NCBI GenBank assembly: GCA_010645155.1
Contig: JAAGOF010000121.1
Location: 213,650-277,649 of the forward strand
Direction of reading: 5' to 3'
DNA from: Tigriopus japonicus
Lineage: Eukaryota; Arthropoda; Copepoda; Harpacticoida; Harpacticidae
Length of the DNA stretch: 64,000 bases
Below are positions 36,365 through 46,877 of the stretch, piece by piece; within the stretch, counting starts at the first letter, position 1; each line of letters starts with the position of its first letter. The translations under genes and the position numbers were made by a program. The notes under the pieces were generated by a model, which saw only the letters and a program-made list of their open reading frames with translations, did no database searches and was not told the origin of the DNA.

Positions 36365-38650
36365 TGAACAAAGACATACATCTAACACTTTCTACAAACT
36401 GACTGAGTGCATGGAAAAGTTGTGGAACACGTCAATAAGTTGAAACCTTCATCGCGCGTGTGTCATGCGCTCACGTGTCAAAGAGCTTCTTCAGTGGCCT
36501 TTGCCTTTGCCTTTACAAAGGCTGCCACTTGACCCTCGCTACCTTTTTGGTGGAACTGTCATGCACGCTTCATGTGAGTGAGAGAGTTCATGCATGCACA
36601 AACTAACACAACCAACATTTAAAATGAGAAAGGTACAATGATATCTGGCTTGCTTTCTGTCAAGCTCCCCTCCACTTACTTCATCCAAGATCGTTGGGGT
36701 AGTTAATGAAAGGATTCAACTGGTCCATTTAAATTCTCGATTCCTGTTGCTATTAATAATGTATGTACTTACCACGGTGCGTTTTCCCGTGACAATATGG
36801 CTACCAGTCCACTCCTCCTCGTTCTAACTGATGAAGATTAGAACGCGTCAGAAGCTTCATCCAATTTCTCCAAGGCGATCCAGAGTGAGTCCAGACTTTT
36901 TCCTTCCTCACTCTCTCTACCTCGATCCTGGCAATGGAGCACTGGGATGAATTTTGTCGACAGATCGTGGTGTATGTTTGAGAGGCGTGTGCATCCATGC
37001 ACTACTTTCTTTGCTTTGCAGGTAGATAGCTACGTACGTAGACGGGTAGTCAACAGGTGAGTGAATAATCTTCGACGGACTCGACGAGAGCGCTGGATTA
37101 ATGAAGCGAGTGTCCTGTTTGAACGTCTCTCGTTCGTTTTGGGCCAGGTGGATGGATTGGATGTATGTAGAGAAATGCGATTTCAGAGTCCAAGTGGTTG
37201 TCCTTGATGCAGACAGAGAACATCGTGTCTGAACTGGACCGACACCGGTTCCATCTCATTTTCTCGATGGGCCACGACGTAAATGGCAGTGTTTCATGTG
37301 ATACATTTGGATTGACGAATCGTTGAATGACGGTGCTACCAAAGCTATAAACATCGCAAAGGGGGGATGAATTATTGAAGAACAATAACACAATGAGCAT
37401 TGACAGTTGATATAGGTTCATCAATAATGGTTGATATGGTGCATTTCTTGAGTTTCAAACTGTTGGTACACATTTTTCGATATTATGGGCTTTTTCCGGG
37501 ACGTCTACCAAAGGTGTTACATTATTAAGAGGGAAAACAAGCCTGTTGCACCATTTAAGCTACGACCATAGTGAAAGACTAAGAAGGACAGAAAATCCCA
37601 TTTCCTTGAAAATTTGCCCCAAAAAAAATATTGAAAGCCAGTTCAAATTTCTGGACAACCCTGTACAAAATCTTGGCTACGTATGACATACTTTTGGGAT
37701 CTAAATTAAAGCTCGAAATCCTTGCTTTTACAATCATTTGTAACTAATCTCCGAGATATGTGCTTGTCACGATGTCTCCAAGATTCCTTCCTCGGAGTAC
37801 TTTTAGTGTGGCAAATATTTTCTTTACAGGCCTGTCGAACTATTTCCAGTTTCATTCGTCTTATCTGCCTTGGTCAGGGGACAAATCTCACGCTAGGTGT
37901 AGTCTCCTGACAATTGGCTGGCACCATCGGATGTCTTTAGGCCTTGCATGTACTACTTGTCCTGTAGCCTAGAACTTGCCCAAAGGATTGGCATGAAATT
38001 GTTGTTTATCTTAATGTCCCAATGAGCTCCTCAGTGCCGATTCAAACATGAGTACATTATTCCTTAAGTCTTTTCTTTGTTCAAAATGTAATGAGTAACA
38101 CGTTCTGCTACCGTTGAATTAGCATGAAATGAGCAACATCACGGGGCCTACATCCTGAATATTTAAACACTCCATAAATGTGAAGTATCGTCGGGTCTCA
38201 ATTCCTGTTTTCTCGCACTTTTAATGTACTTCACTATGCAGCACGTTGATTGGGAGGATTATCCCGGCCTCTAAGAGTTCATTTTTATTTGATGACTGCT
38301 GGTATTTAACAACCTCTACTGCTTAGAATAGTTCAATCACATCATATTTTACAGTACCAAGTAATCCGATCCCATAAAGTGCAAAGATAGACGATTTAAG
38401 CTCACGATGGGAGTTTTGCGTCTGGGTCGGTCAAATATGCTATTTTTGTTTGACGAGTATTTTATTCTTTGGAAATGATTTCTTTCAGTCTCATGCTCAT
38501 TATATTTCACGAGCTCGTTAATAGAAATGAGTGAAATCATTTAGTTAACAGCATGCTTAATCCTACCTGTCGGCGATTCAATCTTATCTCGCTCATGTCA
38601 ATGTTGATCAAGTCATCCCGTTACTCAGAGCTAGAAAATATCAAGAAAAC
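36365..38650. other. Intergenic DNA between AACS and the ankyrin gene
   Basis: No supportable gene in 2.3 kb. The left side is probably the AACS promoter; it has a short GTGAGTGAG run and a GCATGCAC motif near 36573-36598. An isolated ACCCTGTACA near 37667 resembles the end of a mariner-type inverted repeat, but no partner is seen. The rest is featureless. Confidence 0.5.
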
Positions 38651-40330
38651 ATGGCGGGTCTTGGTGAGACCATTCTCTCGGAAGTGGCCGAATCTTTGGC
38701 GGAAAATTTAGGACTTACCTTAGCCGAGAGTGAAGGACTTCAAATGATCATCTCATTCGTCTCAATTGAAGCCTTCAAGGCCGGATTGGACCTGGTCTGG
38801 CCCAGTGTCGCCTCTGGAATCTCATTCAGTGCCGTTGGCTTGACCTTGGCTCTCATACGACGACAATTGAAGAAGATTCAAGAGAAAGTGGATCTGATCT
38901 TGGCTGGTGTTGGCTTGGATGCCAAGGAGAAATTCTCCGAAGCATTGGTGGCCTTTGAAAATGCCAATATGACTCAGGCCTTTGAGGACTTTCGATCAGT
39001 TAGCGACTTGGCTACATCAGCCTTTAATCGAACGCAAGAGTTTGAAGGCAAGATCACATTTATTAAGATGAAAATCGTGTCCCTTGTGATGTTCAAAAGC
39101 TTCGACCAAGAACTGAAGACTTTTTTACCTTTCCGTTGTCTCCCGGAAAGTCGTCGACGAGAAATCGCCATGAATGTGAAACAAAGTGTGGAAAAACTCA
39201 TTGATCTGCTCAAAACCATATCGTTAGTCGGACTTGTGGGCACGATGAAGGCCAAGATGGCGAATAATAAGTGGATCAAAATGCCCGAATCAAAGAGGAA
39301 GGAACAGATCGAGGAAATTCTCACAGGGGTCTATCCACTTCTATCTTACGGACTTGGATGGACCAACCCCTATAACACAGAGATTAATGACAAAGCTGAT
39401 ATTGTGACTATTCAACTTAATGCCAAATTTCTACCCGTTTCTAATACCCTCTTAAATATAGAAATTGGGTCTTGGATTGGCGAAACCTCTGGACAAGTTC
39501 ACTTAAGTGTGCTGAAAAGAGTCGCTGAGAAAAAGGTTACACTTGAAGTCCAAGGAACCTCTTTTGAAATGGACAAAAGTGGCGAAGCTCAGAGCTTTGC
39601 TTTGGAGGTGTTCAAAGGGAAACTTGGCGCCTTTCGAGACCCATTGGCGCTTCTCATGAGCGCCTCTAGAATTGGTCACCTGAGTACCATCTCTACTTTC
39701 ATAGAAAAGTCTCCGGACTTTGATCTCAATCAGCTCAATCACAAACAAGAGAGCCTTTTATGCACTGCCATACTCAACAAGCAATACACCGTTTTGAAAT
39801 TATTGTTGGATCATGGAGCCAATCCTGGTTTAGCGTCGCGTAATGGCAACACGCCCTTGCATTTGGCAGTCAAGTCTGATTTTGTTGAAGGAGTAACTCA
39901 ACTCATTAATCGAAATTGTGATGTGGACACCCTGAATGACCAAAACCATTCCCCCCTGTCTCTGTCTATTGAACTTGATAAACCCAAGATGGTCGAACTG
40001 ATGCTACCTTTGTCCAAGAAGCAATTGAAGAACGTGATATTAGCCACGGAATTCGGACGACTTGAAGTTGTTACAACTATGCTCAAAATGGATCGATCAT
40101 TGGCACACGTTCGAAGAGAAATGGATCAGTTCAATCTTTTGCACATTGCGTGCCAAAACGACGACTATGCTATGGCCAAATATATCCTGAAGTTCAAGAC
40201 CAATTCAGACATAACTAATCAAAAGAACGATGAAGGCCAAACACCTGAAGAATTGGCACGCTCACTTGGTCGTTCGAAGACATTGCAATTGTTCAAGAAG
40301 GGAATATTTTCCTTCTTCACGGGCAAATAG
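38651..40330 (+). CDS. Ankyrin-repeat protein with unrecognised helical N-terminal region, single exon
   Basis: 559 aa in one uninterrupted frame, ATG in AAAACATGG context. I do not recognise the N-terminal two thirds. Residues 1-45 are helix-prone and acidic. Residues 45-70 are hydrophobic and Gly/Ser-rich (PSVASGISFSAVGLTLALI), followed by a basic amphipathic stretch (RRQLKKIQEKVDLIL). Residues 90-235 look all-helical, and 250-325 look beta-rich. Residues about 333-545 carry five or six ankyrin repeats; the clearest are TAILNKQYTVLKLLLDHGAN (372-391), GNTPLHLAVKSDFVEGVTQL (399-418) and NLLHIACQNDDYAMAKYIL (495-513). AATAAA follows the stop by 10 bases. No signal peptide is evident. The function is unknown; the ankyrin part suggests protein binding. 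The hydrophobic segment could insert into a membrane, which is speculation. Confidence 0.8.
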   Translation: MAGLGETILSEVAESLAENLGLTLAESEGLQMIISFVSIEAFKAGLDLVWPSVASGISFSAVGLTLALIRRQLKKIQEKVDLILAGVGLDAKEKFSEALVAFENANMTQAFEDFRSVSDLATSAFNRTQEFEGKITFIKMKIVSLVMFKSFDQELKTFLPFRCLPESRRREIAMNVKQSVEKLIDLLKTISLVGLVGTMKAKMANNKWIKMPESKRKEQIEEILTGVYPLLSYGLGWTNPYNTEINDKADIVTIQLNAKFLPVSNTLLNIEIGSWIGETSGQVHLSVLKRVAEKKVTLEVQGTSFEMDKSGEAQSFALEVFKGKLGAFRDPLALLMSASRIGHLSTISTFIEKSPDFDLNQLNHKQESLLCTAILNKQYTVLKLLLDHGANPGLASRNGNTPLHLAVKSDFVEGVTQLINRNCDVDTLNDQNHSPLSLSIELDKPKMVELMLPLSKKQLKNVILATEFGRLEVVTTMLKMDRSLAHVRREMDQFNLLHIACQNDDYAMAKYILKFKTNSDITNQKNDEGQTPEELARSLGRSKTLQLFKKGIFSFFTGK

Positions 40331-40339
40331 AAATAACTG

Positions 40340-40345
40340 AATAAA
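40340..40345 (+). promoter_or_regulatory. Polyadenylation signal, ankyrin gene
   Basis: AATAAA 10 bases after the stop codon of the single-exon ankyrin gene. It supports a compact, complete transcription unit. Confidence 0.5.
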
Positions 40346-41223
40346 AGGCCAGTGACTAGCCTCTAAGGCTAATATTGACATTTGTTGCAAAAAAGTTTTT
40401 TTTTACTTTTGTTGTTGAGGTGAGCTTTATTCTTTTAGTAGTTTTCTACCCTCACAATAGATGTTCAGGCATCAAAAATATAATCCCACATTATACTGAG
40501 AGACTTTTTCATTTTTTCATTTTTTAAAAATTACTGCAATGCCAACACCAAAAGGAAAGTATTCTCTTTTCTTAGCTTTTTGTCAATTAGCATTAGCATC
40601 TCATGAATGTAGTTTCAAAATCTAAGGGATCGGTAAGGGGCAAAATAAAGAGATAGTCCAAGCCGGATGTAATTGGACTATATTCAAACATAGTTTGTTG
40701 GAAATCAAAGGTTTGAACAGTCATGATTTAACTAACACGATGGTTTTACTCAAGTTGATAGCTTGCTCTTGATTGCTTTTAACAAATTTGCACCCACTTC
40801 CTAACTTTGGCGAGTTTACACACGCAATTAACCATCAAGTATCTTTGATGAAATGGAACATTCTTCCACTTTTTCTTCTCTTTGTTTATTTAAACTTGCA
40901 TTTTTTATTGGCTTTATTTTTAAAATTCTTCTAGGTACAAGCAAGCCCTAGTACACGCATCAGACGAAATACAGAAAAGGGCGCCAAAATGTCGAAACCT
41001 CTCATTTTTACAGTTTGTTAAAGAGAGAGAGAAGAAAAAATGGAAGATGTGGCAAGAGATGAAACAAAGAGCTCAAATATCTTAGCCATTTTATTAACGT
41101 ATCAGATTCAATTGCTATTGGTCAGCTTATGTAATCAAGCAAATTCAAGAAACCTTAAGTCAACTTTATTTTAGGGACAAAGCTCCTGAAAAAGCCCTTC
41201 TTAACGAAGTATTTTGTTACCAA
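40346..41223. other. AT-rich intergenic DNA
   Basis: Nearly 880 bases without coding signal between the ankyrin gene and a mariner element. I see nothing specific in it. Confidence 0.6.
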
Positions 41224-42132
41224 TACAGGATTGCTACTTCTAATTGCCGCCGTATCATCAAAATCACAAAAACTAGTGTAACTCAGCGCCAAAACGCTAA
41301 ATTTCTAAAATTGAAAATCTGAAATCCAAGGATTCTGGTTTAGAATCGAATTCATTCGATCTCATTGCCCTCAGCCTCCACCGCGGCCTTTACGCGGACA
41401 TTAAACCACGTAGTTGGAGCTTTTACCCATGCCTCGTCTATCTTGTTGCCCTTCTCGTTGATGGCACTGATTTGGGAGGGCTTCATGTTGGGGCTCTAAT
41501 GTTGGTCCTTTCTTTCAACACGCCCAAGGAAGACTAATCCATTGGACTTCAATCTGGAGAGCTAGGTGGCCATGAATCCTTGGAGGTGAAGTTGTATCTG
41601 TTCTCCTTGAGCCACAAGAGAGACTTTTTGGAGACATGACAGGGTGCATCGTCTTTTTGCCATACCCAGGGGACGGTCACCAGTTGTGTCCTTGGTGATA
41701 GGTATAACTACATCTTTAAATAAAATGACCCTGAGCCGTGTTTCGGTGATGTGTGGATGCATGTTATGGTCATCACTCCGCATCACTCAACATACTTTCT
41801 TTCAACTAGGTAGCTTCTTTTTTCTCCTCTAACCTCTTCCTGGTCCTTTGAATGAATCAGATGTACAGTCCAAGCGTGTTGGCAATCTCTCTGTTGGTTA
41901 TTTTGGCCTTTGAACTCACAAGGGCCATCATAACGGCGCACCGTCGTTGCTCCACATTGAATTCAACCATCACTTGTTGGTGGTTTGAGGAATTCATCGT
42001 GGATTTGCGACTCCTGTATGTTTTATAATTGATTTAAGACTCAGTCAAGATCAAGCATGAATTAAAAAATCATTTCAGCATAGTTTTTTTTCACGATTCT
42101 GTGCAGTGGCATTTAGAAGTAGCAGCCCTGTA
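41224..42132 (-). mobile_element. Decayed mariner-type DNA transposon with terminal inverted repeats
   Basis: The ends match as inverted repeats. The left reads TACAGGATTGCTACTTCTAA from 41224. The reverse complement of the right reads TACAGGGCTGCTACTTCTAA from 42132, with TGCC following on both sides. TA at each edge fits the TA target of this superfamily. The element is 909 bp including both TAs, shorter than a full mariner (about 1.3 kb), so internal sequence has been lost. The transposase relic inside reads on the minus strand. Confidence 0.75.
41352..41970 (-). pseudogene. Mariner transposase pseudogene
   Basis: Minus-strand fragments in shifting frames match a mariner/Tc1 transposase. 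A helix-turn-helix-like start (MVEFNVEQRRCAVMMALVSS, then KITNREIANTLGL) is followed by VWQKDDAPCH, LLWLKEN, and SWPPSSPD with SPMD, where stop codons interrupt the usual LNPMDYS. In another frame comes INEKGNKIDEAWV and a terminal AAVEAEGNEIE. Stops and at least two frameshifts make it non-functional. Confidence 0.8.
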
Positions 42133-42338
42133 CTTTGCAACGCCTTTCTTTTCTTCTGAAATGGAATTTGAGATTAACAATCAACGAGCTCCTTCCTCAT
42201 TTTTGGGAAAAGAACGGGAAATGTAATCCGCTTCTTTTTTTTTGAGGAATAGCTAGAGCCCTGACTAACCCAAAGGATGAAACCCAAAAGAACCCAAACT
42301 TATGGTCAGTTTTGAAGGCGGTCCTTCGAGAAACACCG

Positions 42339-42539
42339 AAAACGTATTTTGATTAACAAGTTCCTCTACATTGGTTTTTGAATAAAAAATGAAACGGATT
42401 TTGTAGAAAAGATTCATCCTTATCCTTGTATTTAATTATAAAATACAAGAATAAGGATATTTCTGTTTAAAAAAATCGTTTTCATTTTTATTCAAAAACT
42501 AACGCAGAGGGACTTTTTAATCAAAACATGTTTTTCTAA
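42339..42539. repeat. 200-bp foldback (near-palindromic) repeat
   Basis: Two arms of about 100 bases are inverted copies with almost no loop, centred near 42437. Matching blocks include TTTTTGAATAAAAAATGAAA (left) against TTTTTGAATAAAAATGAAAA (right, reverse complement), TTTTGATTAA near the outer ends, and CCTTATCCTTGTATTT against CCTTATTCTTGTATTT near the centre. Identity looks about 80 percent. It would form a long hairpin if transcribed. No coding potential. Confidence 0.75.
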
Positions 42540-43214
42540 GACATTGGTTTCTATCGCGTCTAAGGTCCAGATGAAAATTAATTTGAGTTATTGATAAAAA
42601 CTTACAAAAAATAATTAATTCTTGTTATGTTTCTTGAGATTAAAAACTACTTACATGCTTGAAAATTTTAGTTTTCAGTTTTCCCGCCTTTTTGCGTCAA
42701 ATATGAGTCTCTCGAATTACTCAGCACCTGCTCGACATTTCTTCACGTAACCTAAATAGTTATCTACAAGTGCGCTCTAAAATGGAATGACAAGTAACTT
42801 ACAATTATTTGATTCTTTTGTATTTTGCACACATATTTTCTTATATAGACAGAACTTTGAGTAAGACAATAAATTAATATTTTCCTTATGAATCCCTAGT
42901 TGAGAAACATGGTGTTTTCTTTGTGTTTGGAAATTTCCATAAAACTTCATTAGCCATTTTAAATATTGGGGAAAAAAGTTTGCATTCTTGGAAGGCTTCA
43001 AATCTCAAAGTTGAGATCCGTGTACAGACTTTGATTTTATGATGTTCTGGTTTGCTTTACATAACATTTCTATTGCAAGTCATTCGTTTCAAGGCATTAG
43101 TTTTCAAAAGTAAGAAATTAAGAATCATGAGCTTGCACATGTTTTCATTCAATTGGTAGAAAAACGCATGTATTGTCGATTTTTACATCAAATAATCCGA
43201 TCATAGGTAATTCT

Positions 43215-43340
43215 NNNNNNNNNNNNNNNNNNNNNNNNNNNNNNNNNNNNNNNNNNNNNNNNNNNNNNNNNNNNNNNNNNNNNNNNNNNNNNNNNNNNNN
43301 NNNNNNNNNNNNNNNNNNNNNNNNNNNNNNNNNNNNNNNN
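43215..43340. other. Assembly gap (126 N)
   Basis: Run of N. The 15 bases CGATCATAGGTAATT lie directly on both sides (43198-43212 and 43341-43355), so the gap edges repeat each other. Confidence 0.95.
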
Positions 43341-46260
43341 CGATCATAGGTAATTTTTAAGCGGGAAAATATCAGACTGACGCAAAGGCTGAAATAATCA
43401 AATAAATGTTTCAAAATTTAATTGAACCGTTGTGCAGGGTAAAAATCCATTTTCACTACTAAAATTGATAAGTTGTAAAACACTTTGCCTGAAAAAAGTC
43501 TGCATTACATGCAAAGTCATCATTATTGACATTTTGGCTCGATGTCGAGGAAGTTTCAATTTTCTGCATAGCGAAATGTCAATGGAAAAAAACCTTGATG
43601 GGCCCCTGACGTGAAAAAATCCCCACTGTTGCCTAGACAACTCCCATTTTGTTCTTTGGCCACAAGAATTTTATCAGTAAATCCACCGACATCTCAAATT
43701 TTGGAACGAATCTTGAAATGTTTCATTTACACCAGAAATCAATCAATCTGGCAATGATCAACGCCAAATACAGATTCTTGTCTTGTCGTCTTCCTCCTTT
43801 CGATCATCGTGGAGTGGTTCTTCTTAGTCATTAAAAAGGAATTGAGATCGGGAAGTATACGAAGTCAAAGGCATTCCTGCTGGGCGAGATTGATCCAGGC
43901 GGACAGCCGGAAATGAACTTTCAAGCATCCAACGATGGAGTCTTGACTCTAACCAAAAGCTGCCTGCCTGCTTCAAGACTTGATGGACCACACATCAATT
44001 TGTTCAGTCACTTAAGAGCGGGAAGTTTCATTGGCAACTAGGACAATTACAGCAATTAATGGTGGCTCACATCAAGTTGAGGCCAATAGTTTGGCCACAC
44101 CCTGCTTGTCTTGATAAGAGGTGCTCCCTTGGAGAAGGTGAGGAAGAATGAGGCTTTTTTGACCATTCGCTCGCTTTGTTCATTGTTCCAGTGCAGCCAA
44201 AGATGCAAGAACTCATAGATCCTGATGCCATTTTGGAGGCGATCAATTCTACGGTAGATCGTTTCAAACGAGTTTTTTATTGTTGATCTATCTTTCCGAT
44301 CTAGTGGGCTTTTAATTTGTAAAGGATCTTCCAAGATATCCCCAAGATGTGAAGGTGGAAGGGCAACCGTGAACAAAAAGCACTGTTGTTCATATTTCAA
44401 TAAGCGCGTTTTGAAATTGCGTTTGATTTAGTGAGAGTAAAATTAAACAACGAATCGTTCGACTTTTTTCTAGATTTACCTCGCTTTGAAAATGGTAGGA
44501 GAAGGAACGGGAAAATAGAAATTGCAAAATTATTATGTCAAATAATGTCATTAACTTATTGGTAACGATCATCAATGAAAAAGAGACAATTACTAGAAAA
44601 GGAGGATTTGACAACCCCTCAAATACGAGTGATTTCAATGACGTTATTGTTTAATTCCTTGAATTATTTGGTTCCGGTTCATGTTTATTCAAGTTTTTGT
44701 TTTTTGAGTCATACTAAAGTCATTGGTAAATAGAGAAAACATCCTTTCGAAAAGAACAATAAATGGTTGTATTTCAAATTATTTATGTGTTTGATCAGGA
44801 TTAAATATACTTTGAATTAGTGCATGCATGCAAAAACAGTCAAATATGCTGAATATACTTTGGAATAAGACAGTTAATTTAAGAACAAAAAACACCGGTA
44901 ACAATTTATGCCTATGCAAAAAGAGTTAAAAAACATCGTGTTTTAATGACCTTAGGGACATTGGCCGGTTACGAAATTATCCCACCAAAAAGGAGCTCCC
45001 AAAAAGCTATGCTCTTTATGCCAAAACTACAAACCAATCTTATGATTTTCTTATGTGTTAAAAGACTTCAAAGATGAATAAAGTGGCTGAATATTGGGAA
45101 AGCCAAAACCGAAACATTGCCCCAACTTTCCACAAAAGCGCTTTCGGTTTATATTTGAACAGAATTAAATATTCGGAAAAGATATCTTCTAAACAAAAGT
45201 CTCATCATGGAAACATCACCAGAAATCATGTTCTTGAGAGGGTAGCTAAATTGTATACGTTAAACACTGGAAAAAGTTGGATAATTGCAAAAATGTTGCT
45301 TACCTAGAGCCGATAACATGGGGTTTGGGGGGTCTGGACGCAATTGAACGATAAGGTTCAGTTGCAAAGTGTTTTATGAAAACTCCTCTAGGCTTGGAAC
45401 TAGAAATCTTTATGTTTTTGCCTAAGGCTTGGAAAAGGATTTTCTTTTCCTTTTAAATGTCGCTTTATGTTGACACCGCTGACACTTTCTCTTAATGGTG
45501 GGTGTGCTTCTTTTGATTTTAAAGCTTGAAAAAGGCTTCAAAATTTCTGGTCTATGTAACCTTGACTTTGTTCCTTTTCTATGATGATTTGTTTAAAAAA
45601 GAGTGACGGTCAAGGCGGTTTATTTTCCTAAGAGGAAGTTCTTGAGACCCGCGTGCATCAGTGTGTTTTCTTCTGTGCCATTTCCAACTAAACAAACAAT
45701 GAAACGTAAGAAATATATACATCCTTTACGATTCCACCTTGAAGGGCAACATTTTGGCGCACCCATCATCATTATCATCCTCATCATCTGCCGGATCTGA
45801 TTTAAAAGGAACTCCAAGGTCATTTGATGCGCAAATGAAGATCCCAGGCTCATTTCTCTCTCAATTTCATTAAAACTCCACCGATTCTTCCTAAAACAAA
45901 TTTAATGACAAAGATGATCAAAGTAATGCGTTTGGACATACTGGATATATATGATGATCCTTTTTTTAAGAGAGCTTCAATCGTTCCCACCACAACCAAA
46001 AACAGAATGTCTGGGATTAGGCTCAATTCATTTTTATTGGTTTTCTGGCAGGCCTAGATCTCCTGGTTTTATTTGGAGATCTTTAAAGCATCTTTTGTTA
46101 GAACCCTGCCAAACGTAAGTACCAAAACTTTCAAAAAATAGGCAGTTCAATGTTGGACAAAAGTGCCATCCCTATCCATCTAATGATCATCTCAGTGTGA
46201 GATCAATCCCTGAGCAACACAACCATTTTGGTCCATTGAAGTTTGGACGAGCATTATCAT

Positions 46261-46300
46261 CAACAACAGCACCACCACCACCACCAACAACAACAACAAC
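46261..46300. repeat. CAA/CAC trinucleotide microsatellite
   Basis: Compound run of CAA, CAC and again CAA triplets over about 40 bases in non-coding DNA, 70 bases left of a MITE. Confidence 0.85.
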
Positions 46301-46371
46301 TTTAGGCTTGAAAGAAAGACGGCGATAGCTCACGAAGTATATTGAGCGACCATATACTGTATATGCGAATG

Positions 46372-46877
46372 TACAGGGTCGGGGGCCAAGTTTAGACTCA
46401 AGTATTAGGTATTTAAACAGTATCTGTTTCAGGTCTTATTGAAGTTTATGGACTTCTTTTTTGGCCAGACCTTAATAGAAAGACATGCTGGGATACTAAA
46501 CAGAAGATTCCAGCTTAAAATTGTGCCTTCCTCCCGTTGAGACACAAATGCAAGGCATTGTATAAATCCAAGAATGGATCAAGCCAGAATTACATTCAAA
46601 ACACAGATAAGGGCCAATCAGAATAATGAAAATTCAGCGTAACAAAAAGTATTTACAAAAACCTCACATTTCAGCATAATGAGCGAGCCCAATTTTTGAA
46701 ATCCATCCTGAATGCAGTGATCCCCTCCATGCCCAAGTGCTCCAACGAAATAACATTAAAAAATTCTTTCAAACTTTCTCACTAATTCTCAAATTGTATA
46801 TTTGAAAGTTACTATCGAAAGATTACAATATTTTTGATTAAGTCATACGGGGTCTACACTTGTGCGCCGACCCTGTA
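46372..46877. mobile_element. Mariner-like MITE, 506 bp with 26-bp terminal inverted repeats
   Basis: The left end reads TACAGGGTCGGGGGCCAAGT then TTAGAC. The reverse complement of the right end reads TACAGGGTCGGCGCACAAGT then GTAGAC, so about 22 of 26 positions agree. TA forms each edge, as expected for TA-targeting mariner/Tc1 elements. No transposase coding is seen inside, so it is a non-autonomous element. Its ends differ from those of the element at 41224 beyond TACAGG, so a different family mobilised it. Confidence 0.7.

Larger units (their letters stand above)
42540..46371. other. AT-rich intergenic DNA with an assembly gap
   Basis: No supportable gene. It contains the gap at 43215-43340 and a CAA/CAC trinucleotide run at about 46261-46300. 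The 114-codon minus-strand frame at 44056-44400 is the longest open stretch, but it has no recognisable motif. Confidence 0.55.

Noticed and set aside
44056..44400. 114-codon minus-strand frame
   Set aside because: Protein-like in composition but with no motif, no splice-consistent neighbours and an AT-rich setting; left uncalled.
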